Shown piece after piece: positions 43,929-56,593 of a DNA stretch of 64,000 nt. The notes below the pieces were generated by a model. The model had not been told where the DNA came from. It worked only from the letters and a program-made list of their open reading frames with translations, and made no database searches. Made by a program: the position numbers and the translations under genes. Numbering within the stretch: position 1 is the first letter of the stretch; each line of letters begins with the position of its first letter. Source of the DNA: Physcomitrium patens (lineage: Eukaryota; Streptophyta; Bryopsida; Funariales; Funariaceae); contig NC_037269.1 of NCBI RefSeq assembly GCF_000002425.4, positions 3,361,146-3,425,145 on the forward strand, in the 5' to 3' direction.

Positions 43929-45859
43929 ATGATTAATAAACCTCAATTGAGTGGATGCATTGCTCAATGTATTTTATTACTTTAAGAATTCAACTTTACT
44001 ATCAATGTCAAACCAAGAAAGAAACAAGTCAATACAGACCATATGTCCTATTTATCCAATATATTAGATAATGAGCCTATCAATGATGCCTTAATTGATA
44101 CAAAATTATTTGCCAACGTGATTATACTCAGCTATAGTAAATTAATTCAATATTTGATATTTCAAACATTTCCACCTACTTATAATGAAAAACTCAAGAA
44201 ACACTTGATTTTAAAAAGTATACCATATACGATGATTGGTGACACCTTATGTAAATAAGGGTGGGATGGAATTTTACATTGCTGTATTTTTCAAAAAAAA
44301 GTGCATACCATATTTGAAGATTGCCATTTAGATAGTTGTAGTAGATATTTTACCTATGATAGTATTATTTATAAAACTTTAATGGCTAGATATTGGTCGC
44401 CAACAATATTTTTGGATGTACACCAATATGTTCGATGTTGTGATCCTTGTCAATAAATTGGTTGCCTTAATAGAACTTCTACCATGTCATTGGTATCAAT
44501 TTTGGCACAAGTATCGTTTGAAAAATGAGGTATTGATTTTGTAGGACCAATTGCTCTAGCCTCACATAATGGACAAAAAAGTTATATTTTGATAGTAACC
44601 AATTATATAACAAAATGGATTGAGGCACTGGCAATGATAATTGATACTATCAATATAATAGCCACATTTTTATATGAAAAAATTATCACTCAATTTGGAT
44701 GTTTCCAAGAATTGATTAGTGATTGAAGAATCTATTTTATTAATTTTATGATTATAGCTTTAATAGATAAATATGAGATCAAATATAAAAAAAAAACCTC
44801 ATGTCATCCTTGCGCTAATGGATAGATTAAAAAGACCAATGGTATTTTGTACAAAGTTTTAACTAAGATAGTATCTGGTGTAGGAACAAATTAGAATACT
44901 AAATTATTTGTAGCTTTGTGGGCTTATCGTACTATATATAAAGTTACTATCAATTCCACACCATTCCAATTGATGTATGGACAAGAAGCAATATTATCAA
45001 TTGAATTAGAAGTTTACAGTTTGAAAATTGCATTGGATAAACATCTTAGCAATAAGAAATTCCTCCAATTTCCGTTCACAAAATTGAAAAAATTAGATGA
45101 AGTTAGGACTACAAATTTTTTGACTATAAAAGCTATACAACATCAACATAAGAGTTATTATGATAGTAAATTACGTCACAAATTTTTTCTACCCAATAAT
45201 CTAATGTTTCTTTATGATAGTCAATTTCACAATTTTCTAGAAAAATTTCGAGTCCATTGGCATAGATCATATCATATAGTAGAAGGTTTTGCTAATAATT
45301 CAGTTCGATTGGAAGATTTTATGGGTATTCAATTTATCAAACATATCAACAAAAATCAATTACGACTTTGTTATATATAAATCTGAGAGGGATTTAAAAA
45401 AAATTAAAAATTAAAAATTAAAAAAATAAAAGAAAGAGGATTTATTTGTTAATGATAGATTACCTATACTCAGAGGTATATGATGGGTATTAAAGATGGC
45501 TGGTTGTTGGTTGTAGGTCGTAATACCGATTAATCAAGAAAATTAGAAGTGAAATTTTGATTAATAAGATTAGGGGTTCTTGATTTATACCTTGAGTGAA
45601 AGATTAGGAGCGGAGTATACAAAAAAAGTTTTCTTCAATATTTTGAATATTATTGTTTGATATATAATTATTGGAGTATAGGATTTATTGCAGTAAGTAA
45701 GAAAGTAGTGTTAGTACAAGCAAGGAGTGAAAAGTAAGTATTCTATAATGTCAATGAAAAGAGTGAAGAGAACTACGGATAAAGAAGAAAGCTACCATAA
45801 TGTGAGAGCTAAGAGCAGTTTGAGTTCATCATCCCTAGTGGTTCTTACCAATATGGAAC

Positions 45860-47160
45860 TACTAAAGTTGAAATTCTACTAGAACGCAAAAAAATAAAAA
45901 GATTTTAAAAATGCATAATTATATTAGTTTTTGAGAGGGTCTCATGACTTGCCACCAATTGTTGTAGAATTATTGAAAGAATATATAACCAATTATGATC
46001 CCTAGGATGATTTGAGTGTTGTCAAGAGAAGCATTATTGAGATCAATGAGATTATCTTGTAAAAAGTATTGCACCTCCCAATTGGTGAGCTTGTGATGGG
46101 TGCTGAAGTATCCAATTATGTGCACTCTGTAATTGCATATATGTTGAATCAAATACTGCCAATAAGGGAGAAAAATATACCCTCTCTAATGCTTCATGAA
46201 GTATTTGGAGTTTAATGGCATTGATGGCTAGTTTAGGGATCATGATTCATGAAATTGGAATATCAAGTAACTCGTTGGAATGGAAAGCTATACCATAGAT
46301 TATACCAGAACAAGTTCTAATTTGTTTGGCCATCAAGATGGAGGCTGATGTTTCAGTTTTGATGGACATAAATCAGTAGGCATTTTTATAGGATAGAACA
46401 CTTAAATGAGTGAATTTCAAGGATGTCATATTAGCTCAAATTTCTCAATTATAGCTCATGATGAGTAAACTAGATGGATTAAGAAATTTAAGGTAGAAAT
46501 TAGAAGCAAGCAAGAAAGAGATATGAAAGCAAAGCCATCAAATTAAGAAACACAATCAAACTATCTACAAAAATACGAAATCTAAGTTGCTATTGGAGCA
46601 TAAATTCAAAAAAAAATAAGAAGCTTGGAAAAAAGAAAAAGAATGCATTCAACATATCATAGAAGGACAAAGACAAGACTTAATCTAGATTCACAATACA
46701 TCAATGTTGGAACTAGAAAAGGTAAAGTGTCAATTGGAAATGGAATGAAAAAAGATAGCATTATTGGAATAGAAAAAGTACACATTGGATGACCATTATC
46801 ATATTGAAATGGTAATGTTACGAGCAGAAATTGAAACCTTGAAGGCTATAGTAACAAAATTAGAGGATAATTTAGCTAATATTAATCAGACACAAATATC
46901 TACTCTAGCTGTTTCAATAATTGATGAATTAAAGAAGAAGGTGAAGTAGCAGCAGTACCATTTAGAAGCAAAAGATGTAAAGATTCTAAACTAGGAGGCT
47001 CAAGTTCATGACTTAGGAGCATATAATGAAGCCATCTCAGCCCAATTGAAGAAAGAGCCAATAGAAGTATCAGAGGAAGATGAGGATTTATCATTAGAAG
47101 CAAAATTAGTAGAACCATCTATAGAGAATATTGAGATTGATCAATCCAACGAACTAAAGG
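45860..47160 (+). pseudogene. Tat-1 extra ORF: mobile-domain-like plus coiled coil
   Basis: After the integrase and a spacer (45380-45860) the sense of ELLKEYITNYDP and IGELVMGAEVSNYVHSVIAYMLNQILPIREKNIP matches the Tat-3 domain. From 46310 on it is an E/K/Q-rich coil with LKKEPIEVSEEDEDLSLEAKLVEPSIENIEI near the end. It is broken. The position between integrase and 3' LTR is the same as in Tat-3. An antisense frame at 46900-47118 is a shadow. Confidence 0.6.
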
Positions 47161-47580
47161 GTTAGAAACTTTGTAAGGATTCCATTGAAAAAGTTTGTTT
47201 TTACTAATTCCATGTTTGCAAAGACAATGTATAGTTAGGAGTGGAAATATGTAGAATGAGAAGGATATTTTTTGTTTTACAATACATAGTATGTAGTATT
47301 AAGAAAAGCTAATAAACTAATGAATGGATAGTTTAGAACGCATGATAGATGATGTAGTGAAAAACAATAGTTACTATTATTGTATAGTAGTTGGAATTTT
47401 AAATGAAGCATAAGTAGTTTGAAGAAGAAGTAGAAAGGACCAGACTGTGCTAGTCATGAGCGAAAGTAAGCTTGGTGCTACTTCTTTGTTTCTTTATTTT
47501 CTTATAGAAGAAGAACAATAGATAGAATTTGAATAATTTAAAGTGAAACTTTGGAATGAAAGAAGGATTTGACTTTGATG

Positions 47581-48141
47581 TATGAAGGACAAGAACTCAA
47601 TGATAAAGCAATTCAGACATGTGAGCCTTCACTCACAGAAAGATAACAAAATATAAATAAACAAGTATGTATATTGAAAGAAAAACTAGAATGGCTATTG
47701 TCAAAGACTAGAAAATATGAAGACTCTTGAAACTAGACTGGAAACAAGAAAGGAGTTGACAAGAGTGAAGAAGGCTTTATTCTTTTCTCTATATATACTA
47801 TCTAACTAGGTACTACGTGGCGACATTCTATAGGACCTCCAATATGTGTTGACATTGTAGGACACATGCCTTGACTTACAAGGCAAGTTTTTCTATGTAT
47901 GAATCACATTGTTAGCTTGGTCTTTAAGCTAACAACATGTGTGGTACATGGCCTACTTGTTGACTACATTTCTAATCCAAAAAATCATATAAAGACATCT
48001 ATAAAGTCAAAGCAGCATCTATGAAGCTTCTAAAAAGCTTTTATACCAAATACTATAGAATTAACTTACTTTTATTTATTTTTATTTACTTCTACTTATT
48101 TATATATGTAATTATTGGCTTACATGAGTATGTCTATGACA
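47581..48141 (-). repeat. 3' LTR of Chr-E
   Basis: It aligns with 53412-53973 and with the Chr-D LTRs. TATATATA and most of the inverted repeat remain. The outer end is altered. Confidence 0.88.
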
Positions 48142-48182
48142 TTACCTCCTTTTCTAGGGATGAGTTCCACGAGGAGAGATCA

Positions 48183-48605
48183 TCATATGTTGAGAAAATC
48201 TATGATGTGTTGAATTATATTTGCCACATACTCTGATCTTTGTTTTCTTCGAAGATGATTGATACGGCCTCTCAACCATCCGTAGTATCTCATACCAGAG
48301 CGAGAAGACCACCCAATTATTTAATCATTGTTGAGGCCTTCATAACTTCTTTCAAATAGAATATTTGGAATACCATCAAGAGTTCTTCTTACCTCTAATA
48401 AAATCACCAAACATCGAGAGTCCTTTTCAAAGTCGTGATACCAAACGCATTATATCTTGCCATCAATTCGAGGAAGAATATGTCATTCTTGAAGATCTTC
48501 ATTTTGATTGCGACATCTTGAAGGTTGTAACAATCGTAATGTCTCCTCCAACAAGTCAGCAAATAAAGGCTTTTGAGTCGAATCTGTTGGTTATTGGTTC
48601 TCCAT
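48183..48605 (-). pseudogene. ORF3 relic of Chr-E
   Basis: It occupies exactly the ORF3 place and aligns over the full length with Chr-A, including the stretch for GHYRWLRGP-like and RREQRS-like segments. Broken. The antisense frame at 48365-48649 is a shadow. Confidence 0.75.
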
Positions 48606-48699
48606 TTTTTGATCGTCACAACTATAAAGAAGCTACAAACAAGGATTGAAAATAGAATGTTATCTTGCCTAGATCTTATTTTTTTATAAAGAAGATTTT

Positions 48700-51600
48700 C
48701 ATCTGAATTTTGATGGATGTCGTCGATGAAAAGCCTCCACCACCTTTGCTACATTTGTAAGATTCTTTATTGGCTCCCATGTGCATTCACTAATATCATA
48801 TCTATGCCAATGGATAAGATATTCTAATTTATTTTGACGCCGCTTTGAATCTAATACTTCTTCAACTTCAAACTCTTTATTATTGTCCACTTCTATAGGA
48901 GGAGGTAGAGCTTGTCGTCTTCTTGATATGTCCATTATTTTGTATAGTTTAAGAAGTAACACGTGAAATAGTGGATGGATTTTTATTGACTCCGATAGAT
49001 GTAAATGATATGCAACTAGATTGATTTGTACAAAAATAAAAAATCATCCAATCCTTTGATAGTCCAACTTCTTAAAAGAACGAGTGGTCTTGATATTGTG
49101 ACAAAGTAGCCATACCTTATCACCCAAGTAGAATTGTGGTTATTTCTTTCAATAAACATCCACATTGATCTTTTATTGTTCTTGAGCTTCTTTTAATTGC
49201 GCCTTCATCGTTGCATGTAGCTCTGACAAATGAATTACTAAATCTTTTGCAGCAGGATTATCAACTTTTGAAAAGTCAAAAGTATCAAGTCATGGATGAT
49301 AACCATAATTAACAAAGAAAGGTGTTTGTTTTGTAGAAGAATCTACCATGTTATTGTAAGCAAACTCTGCCAATGGCAAAAGAATTATGCAATCATCTTT
49401 TTAGTAGTTAATAGTACATCTTAAATATTGCTCCAAAACTTGATTAATACGCTCCATTTTTCTATCATTTTGAAGATGGAATGTCAAAGATAGTTTTATA
49501 TCCACTTTTAGAATCTTAAAAAGATTCTACCAAAATCTTGATATAAAATGAGTTCTCCTATCTAATATAATATCCTTGCATAATCCATGATAGCGATAGA
49601 TATTGTTAAGAAAGAACTTAGCTGTTTCTTCACCTGTGATAGATTTTAAACATGGTATAAAATATGCCATCTTGGTAAAACGATCTATTATCACGAATAT
49701 AGAGTCATAAGAACATGAGATTAGAAGATCCATGATGAAGTCCATAGAAACATAAGACCATAGTTGTTCTGGAATGGATAATGGCTAAAGAAGTCCAAAA
49801 GGTTGATGACGAGGAGTTTTTGATCTTGAGCAAATATCACATGATTGTACAAAATCTTTGATTGCCTTTCACATTTGAAGCCACCAAAAATCCCTAGATA
49901 TCAGCTCCAAAGTCTTATTGTATCCAAAATGTCCTGTTGTTGAGAAGTCATGATGAGCTTGAAGAATATATAAATGTGCTTCTCCTTTTGGAACATATAG
50001 GCATCCTTTGAAATAGAGTAGATTGTTCTTGAACTCGAATTTAGAGGGATCATGAGATTTAGAAGAATTATTCTTGATATCATGAAAAAGAAGGTCTGAA
50101 GACATACTTAACTAGACTTGCTTGAAAAAAGTTAAATCAACAGTCAATATTGATTTTATTGCTCAAAGATGAAATTGCTCCAGCTTCAAGAAAACCATTT
50201 TTTGTTGCTCAAAAGCTGCATCTCTTTCTTTTGGTGCAAGATAAGAACGTCTAGATAAAGCATCAAACAAACCTTGTTGTTTTCTTCGTCGATAAGTAGT
50301 GATGAACTCGAATCTTGATAAAGACATGCTCCAACGAGCTTAACAATGATTTAATATGTATGTTGACATGAAATAATCAAGGTTCTTATGATCCATATAC
50401 ACAGTGACTGGATTGGAAGTACCTTCTAGTTAACGATGCCATTCTTGAAAAGACCCCACAATTACAAGAAGTTCTATGTCATGGATCTTATAATTGATTT
50501 TTGCTGTTGAGAATTTTTTTGAATGAAAGGCTATTGGATGAAGTTTGTTATCTGTTCCCATTTGTGACAAAACCAAATCCGGAGCAAAGTTTGATGCATC
50601 TCTATCCATAAAGAATGCTTTGGAAAAATCAATACGATACAAGATTGGTATAGAAACAAACGCTGTCTTCAAAGATTCAAAAGTAACTTCCGCTTCTTGA
50701 TTCCATTGGAGTTTGTCTTTACAAGTCAAACGTGTAAGTGGAGCTGCAACTCAAGAGAAGTCTTTGATGAAGATCCGATAGTAGTTGGCAAATTCCAAAA
50801 AATATTGGACATCTCTTACCGTTTTTGGGATCTTCCAATCTATAATAGTTTGAACTTTCTTAGGATCCATCATAAGTCCATCATTTGAAATGATGTAACC
50901 TAAGAAATCGACTTGAATAGTGTAGAATACACACTTTTCTATCTTGGAATAGAGTCCCGCATCTCTTAATTTTTGTAACACACGACGAACATGAAGTTCA
51001 TATTCTTCTAGATTCTTAGAATAGATTAAGATGTCGTCTAGATAACAAACCACAAAATCATCCAAAAACTCTCAAAAAACATCATTCATTAGATGTTGAA
51101 AAGCTGTTAGTACATTTATAAGTCCAAAAGGCATGACATTGTATTCAAAATATCCATACCTAGTTTGAAATATAATCTTTCATTCATCTCCTGTTTTTAT
51201 GTGTACTAGTTTGTATGCTTCTTGGAGATCTATTTTTGTATAGATCTTAGCTTGTTTCAACTGATCAAGAAGTCTAGATATTAAAGGTAGTAGATACCTA
51301 TTCTTCATAATAATCTTGTTGAGTCCTCGATAATTAACATACATCTGTAATGATCCATCTTTTCTCTTCACAAATAGAATTGGAGCTCCTATCGGAGATT
51401 TAGAATGGTGTATGAACTTCTTGGCTAGATTTTCTTCAATATATTCCTTGAGTTCAGTCAACTCATTTTGCGATAAACTATAGATTGGTCTGAATGGTGG
51501 TTGTGCTCCTTCTTGAAGGTCAATTGAGCAATCATAGGAACGATGTTTCGGGAGTATATTTGCATTCTTTTTTTCAAATACATCTTGAAATTCTTGATAT

Positions 51601-52110
51601 TAGCTTGGAATGCCACGTGAAGACTTTGTACCATTAAAAACGGATGTGGCATAATTTATATATAGTGATTCTTTTATAGCAGCATACAAGAAAGCTTTTG
51701 CACCTATAAACACGGGTTTAATTGAACTACACTTATGACTCTCTACTTGATTAACTACACTGGTAGTTATACTTTTAGAGAAAGTAAGAGTTCAGGAAAT
51801 CTAATCTATTCAAGGGTTGTATTTTTTTAATCATGATAAACCTAAAATGACTAGATTAGACATAGATCTAATGATATTAAATAATACAAAGCTATTATGA
51901 CCATTGATTATTACTTCTATAGGAAGGGTTTCATGAGTAATATCTCCAGAAGACAATGGACGACCATCTATGACTTCTACATGAATATATTTAGTTTTTT
52001 TTACTCAAGATATGCTATGTCTTTTAGTAAATTCTTCATCTAAGAAACACGCTGAGGCTCTTGAATCTAACAAGGCAGAGGCTTTGTAATGTTTAGGTCC
52101 TAAAATAATA
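48700..52110 (-). pseudogene. Chr-E pol region: protease to chromodomain
   Basis: Visible parts are the RT with [11 protein letters not shown] (near 51025-51060), RNase H with AFHSKKFSTAKINYKIHD, the integrase zinc domain with FSTTGHFGYNKTLELISRDFWW (about 49870-49960), the core with DRFTKMAYF, and the chromodomain with FEVEEVLDSKRRQNKLEYLIHW and CTWEP. The RT contains the 244 bp tract (50804-51047) that is identical to Chr-D. Confidence 0.87.
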
Positions 52111-52249
52111 TTTAATATAAAACAAGGAGAGGATTCTCAGGAGAATATAAGACCTTTACTAGATGTTGTGCAAGATTCCAGCCGCACGATCTCTATTGTA
52201 GCTACATAAACTCATTTTTCAACATATTGTCTTCTTTCACAGCCATACT

Positions 52250-53200
52250 CGTCATTTTGTGGTTGCGTCATTTCTTTGAATAATGTTGAATAGTGTATTT
52301 TGGTTCTCCATAATATAAACATAATCTTTCTTGACGACGATGAGTCTTTTCTTGTTCAGTAAGAGGTTTGAAACATATTGCATTGATTTGCATATCTTTT
52401 ACTTCTGAAGATATGTGTTGAGAAGATGTACATGTTGCCATTGAATTGTAATAATGTTGAGGCCTACTTACATGACTCTCATATCAAAATTCAAAAAGTT
52501 GATTGTCATATTTTATAGCAAAATCAATTGCTTGACTCAATGTTTGAAGATCGAATAAATTTAGCATCAATTTTTTTATCTCATATTGTAGTCCATAAAA
52601 GAATTGGCTAATGAGTGCAGCATCATTTCACTTGGTATCAATCGTAAGTTGTCAAAATTGTGAAGCATATGTTGTTAAAGATCAATTTTCTTGTCACAAG
52701 ATATGAATCTTATTTGTTGCAAAACAAACTGTATCATGTTCTCCATACATAGATCAAAATTCTAGCAAGAAAGCTTCTAAATTATCCAATATTAGATCTT
52801 TTCGTTTAAGAAAAGATGAAAACCATGATAATGCAGAATTGAAAAGTAGTGTTCCAATAAACCTGACTTGTGATCCTAGAGTTGGATAGCTTTGGAACTG
52901 AAGTTTGATTGACAATTATACTTGATTGATGAATCCTCAAAACTTTGATCTCATACCATCAAATTTCTCGAGTAAGGTAATTCTTGGTTCTTTAAAATGT
53001 GAATGGTGTTCTACCATGTGAAGAGGGGCATGATTCGATGTAGATGTTGAAGCAGCTTTGACCATGTCTACATCTCCACTTTCTATTATTTTTGTTCCTC
53101 TTTCTATTAGTGAATTAAGTTGATGCATCACAAGTATTAATTGCCTCAATTGTTCTTACATTTGTGTCATTGCACTCTTCAATTCAAGAAGCTCTACCAT
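52250..53200 (-). pseudogene. Chr-E gag
   Basis: The capsid sense (LLEKFDGMRSKF at about 52940-52975, LSQAIDFAIK region near 52520) and a decayed knuckle region near 52260-52330 are recognisable. Broken. Confidence 0.8.
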
Positions 53201-53411
53201 GATAACACCTAGAAAAAAAAAATATCTAATATTTTTCAAGACAAGTAAGAGAACGGACTTGAGAACAAAGAAAATACTAAAAATAATATCAGTTTAAAAG
53301 AGGGTAATCTGCAACTCTTAATATGCTTATGTCTTATCAAGAAAAAGGGGTAATCCACTCTTAATCAAGAAAAGACAAAGCTGTGATATTGTAAGTGTAT
53401 TCTTGTCAATC

Positions 53412-53973
53412 TGTCAAGGACAAAAACTCGATGAAAAAGTAATTCAGACAAGTGAGCATTCACTCAAAGAAAGATAACAAAATATAAATAAACAAGTATT
53501 TACATTAAAAAAAAAAATTGGAATGGCTATTGTTAAAGACTAGAAAATATGAAGACTCTTGAAACTAGAGTGAAAATAAGAAAAAAGTTGACAAGAGTGA
53601 AGAAAGCTTCACTCATGTCTATATATATAGTATCTAACTAGGTACTACGTGGTGACATTCTATAGGACCTCCAATATGTGTTGACTTTGTAGGACACATG
53701 CCTTGACTTACAAGGTAAGTTTTTTTACATGTGGGCCATATTATTAGCTTGGTCTTCAAGCTAACAACATGTTTGGCACATGGCCAACTTGTTGACCATG
53801 TTTCTAATCCAAAAAATCATATAAAGATATCTATAAAGTCAAAGCAGTATCTATGAAGCTTCTAAAAAGCTTCCATATCAAATACTATAGAATTAACTTT
53901 CTTTTATCTACTTTTACTTATTTCTACCTATTCATATATGTAATTATTGGCTTACATAAGTATGTCTATGACA
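53412..53973 (-). repeat. 5' LTR of Chr-E (562 bp)
   Basis: It starts on the plus strand TGTCAAGGACAAAAACTC, beside the primer-site region GTATTCTTGTCAATC (53397-53411), and ends TATGACA before AGATG. The inverted repeat and TATA are still readable. Confidence 0.9.
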
Positions 53974-54482
53974 AGATGATATCAAATGAGAAATTAAATT
54001 TATTATGTGATCAATTATAAGTCGAGGATTAGAAATTTGATAATAGAAGATATTTGTGAAGTATGGATATAACTGAGAGAATTATAATACATTGAATATT
54101 GAGATTCAAGAAAAAATCTGTGGAGTTTAGAATTGTGTGAAGTAGATTATTGGGTATGACAATTAGTTTGGAAGATTCCAATGATTAGATTATGAAATTT
54201 TTTATGCAGTCTTTTAAAATAATATAGTATTATCTATTATTTTCATAAGTTAAGAAATGAGAGAACAAAGAATATATAAGATAGAATTATTGATTGTAAT
54301 ATTTTATTTGATAGAATGTAAAAGATATATAGCATTTTTGGATATTTTAGTTGATCAAGAGATAATTAATTGTGTGATCCTAATGTAAAAACTCATACAG
54401 ATAGTCTTTTTTCATATTTGAATCTCCCTATATAGGTTTATTCTAATAAAATTAGTCTAGAGTAAGTAAAACGATAATCATA

Positions 54483-54700
54483 CATAGTAATATCAGGAGT
54501 TGAATAACTTGTAATCATATCTAATACAGGTAGACAATTATTTTTTGTAATTATTTATGCTCCATTCAAGTATTTTATTTTTATTTTTTATAGCTATTAC
54601 TACACTCCATAATTCTCTTTTGATTTACGCATATGTCCTTAATCTAGTATTAATATAAATTTTCACTCCTCAACCCAAGTTATAAGATGGCCTCAATTCA
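54483..54700 (-). pseudogene. H: first part of RNase H
   Basis: The minus strand reads INTRLRTYA-like, IKRELWSVVIAIKNKN and a stretch ending at the Tat-1 target site. It continues across Tat-1 in 34600-36062. Confidence 0.65.
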
Positions 54701-54719
54701 AAGTTGCTTGTAATTGGTG

Positions 54720-55935
54720 GTATGAAGTGAAGTAAGCAAATAACAAGAACAAAAGAAGAACAACCACAAAGCAATTGAAATAAATGACATGAAGCAATTA
54801 CAACACCCAAAACTAAGTCGTAATCTGTTCATTGTGTTTTCATCCAATAAAAAGTAAAATTAAAAAATAAAAAGTATATTTTTAGATATTTAGTTTTATT
54901 ATCTTTCCAATGACATAAGAAACATGTAAATCCGAATTATTATGAATAAGTTATGATGTTTTAAAGATATAAAATAAATAATTGAAAAGTGAAGTAAAAA
55001 TATTTTATCTCAAAGGTAACTTGATTATAGATCAAGGGTTCGAGCCTCACCAAGGCTCATATGTGGTATATAAGGATGTTTTAGAGAGGCCACAAAGCCT
55101 TAGTCTTATCCTCCTAACTACCTTCAAAGTGCTACAACCCATATGGGACTTGTGCACTCCCCTTCTTACAAGGACTACACTAGTTGCTAGTCCTCCTATT
55201 TTCTACTAGAAGGACCAATATTTTTGTAATTTTGACCTCACTATGGTGTTTAAAAACACCTTTTTAGCCTAAAAATCTTTCGTGGCCTTCAAATCTTCCT
55301 CCATTTCTTCATAAAGGCTCCCAAAGTATTAAAACTTATTTTTACCAAGATCTTAAAAAAATTTCTAAAAATTCTTTAAAAATTTTAAATAAGTTTTAAA
55401 TAAATTCTGAAAATTTCTATAATATTTTTATAATTCTAATATCTATCTAAGGCTAAAATTTTTCTACTTAGATGATTTTTTATAATAATAAAAAATCAAT
55501 TTAAATCTACAATAAATCCTATTTTTTATATCAATAACTAAAATGATATGAGGTTCTTTCTCATACTTCTTCCAACTACTAAAATTTTTAGTTTTTATAA
55601 GTAGTATATATAGATAGAAGACCAATATAAATATTAGTCTTAATAAATAATCTTTACTATTCAACAATAAATAAAAATACCAAATCAGCAAAGATAATTG
55701 TCTCTAAGTCTTACTAAGAGTCCATTTTCACCACTAACATTCTAATTTTCGATTTTTCTAAGGATTTCTACATTACTTACTATATCTTGTAATTTAAAGC
55801 ATTCTTAATGCATGTTTTTATCTTAAAGCAATAAGTAAGTTAATTTGATGACTTACACCTAGTATTCAAAATCTTTGCTCCAAACCTTATTACATATCTA
55901 TTTTATATACAAATGAGGTATCTATATATAATAGA
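54720..55935. other. Unassigned block inside H, partly LTR-like
   Basis: It exceeds the spacing expected between RT and RNase H, so it is probably an insertion. Near 55050-55080 it holds TTCGAGCCTCACCAAGGCTC and a TATA-like TATATAAGG, as in LTR promoters. The rest is AT-rich. I see no protein; a minus-strand frame at 55464-55691 is low complexity. Ends are not defined. Confidence 0.35.
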
Positions 55936-55939
55936 AAAT

Positions 55940-56335
55940 ATATGCTCCTAAAAATCTTCACGTTTTCATTATATTTGCACATTATTTCTTCTTTTTAATA
56001 ATATCAATTTTTTCTATACTTGGCTTGTGTCCATATGATTCACACATGTATTCTACTACCAAAACTTCTTTTACTCCAAACATTGATTTTATCCTCGAGA
56101 AGGTTAAAAAAAGCTTCTTCTAATCTTTTCAAAATCTTCTCACAATCATCAATATGATTTGCCACAAACTTCTTACATCCTTTTGAATCTGAAGTCTCAT
56201 CTTTTCTTTCTTCTTTACATCCTTTAATTGGTACATCATCTAAGAAAGGAATTATTATTCTTGAAATAAAATCTCTTAATACCTTATGCATTCCATTCAT
56301 CATATATGCTACAAAATTTGTAGCTCCTTGTAGTA

Positions 56336-56367
<32 letters not shown>

Positions 56368-56590
56368 TTTCACCAATCTTAATTGTGTCTTCATAGTTGT
56401 CAAATCTCTACTTTGTATTGCCAATTGAAATTGATTATATCTTGAATAAAGACCATCCATTGAATAGATTTTTCTTCTAGCAAATGCTTTTGCAAATTCA
56501 TCCACAATTGAACTTGAATCCATATTTCTAATAGTCACTTTATTCACAGGTTGCATGTCTTGTATAAATGTCAATGTTCTATTTTTTTTT
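55940..56590 (-). pseudogene. H: reverse transcriptase
   Basis: The minus strand reads IQDMQPVNKVTIRNMDSS, KIYSMDGLYSRYNQFQLAI and then IPFLDDVPIKGC (about 56215-56250) and ESYGHKPSIEKID-like (near 56030). FLDD with the VPIKG context places it in a Ty3-like lineage different from Chr and Tat here. A (TA)n microsatellite grew inside it at 56336-56368. Broken. Confidence 0.75.
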
Positions 56591-56593
56591 AGC

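Larger units (their letters stand above)
40790..45380 (+). pseudogene. Tat-1 RT, RNase H and integrase (interrupted by R3 and a solo LTR)
   Basis: The RT shows VKEELDKLLDVDFIYPI, VSPIVMVPKKNEKIQNCQDF and the sense of MEIFLDDL near 41230. It continues after R3 with SKLEIVSGIHGFVGHVNYY (about 42690-42760). RNase H follows (FYVYVNASNVVIGSVLN, about 42925-42975) and is split by the solo LTR at 43170. Integrase shows the zinc region (about 44320-44460), the core (sense of GIDFVGPI near 44530) and the end TPFQLMYGQEAI with the C-terminal module (44916-45380). There is no chromodomain. Confidence 0.85.
47581..53973 (-). mobile_element. Chr-E: full-length decayed chromovirus inside the Tat-1 LTR
   Basis: This minus-strand element of 6393 bp has LTRs 47581-48141 and 53412-53973 and flanks TGATG (47576-47580) and AGATG (53974-53978), a duplication with one change. 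Parts are: gag about 52250-53200, protease about 51800-52110, RT about 50740-51480, RNase H about 50290-50720, integrase about 49050-50010, chromodomain about 48700-48900, ORF3 48183-48605. LTR divergence is about a tenth by eye, making it the oldest full-length Chr copy. It is broken in well over ten places. Confidence 0.92.
36063..54482 (+). mobile_element. Tat-1: full-length Tat-like Ty3/Gypsy element, itself hit three times
   Basis: LTRs lie at 36063-36898 and 47250-47580 plus 53979-54482 (836 and 835 bp). The target duplication is TATAG (36058-36062) against CATAG (54483-54487). Without insertions it is about 10 kb. Parts are: primer site 36902, gag about 37225-39300, protease about 39640-40090, RT about 40790-41380 and 42640-42760, RNase H about 42830-43169 and onward, integrase about 44270-45380, extra ORF about 45860-47160. 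It carries R3, a solo LTR and Chr-E. Broken in many places, older than Chr-E. Confidence 0.9.
47250..54482 (+). repeat. 3' LTR of Tat-1, split by Chr-E
   Basis: The two parts are 47250-47580 and 53979-54482, together 835 bp against 836 for the 5' LTR. It starts TGTAGAATGAG after the purine-rich AGTTAGGAGTGGAAA. The right end is degraded to GATAATCATA. The conserved GTAAGCTTGGTGCTAC is at 47467-47482. Confidence 0.88.

Noticed and set aside
55030-55075. tRNA gene
   Set aside because: Only a B-box-like word. There is no acceptor stem, proper T arm or anticodon arm of tRNA dimensions.
56336-56368. Ile-Tyr repeat peptide in the H RT frame
   Set aside because: A (TA)n microsatellite grown in a dead RT, not a protein feature.
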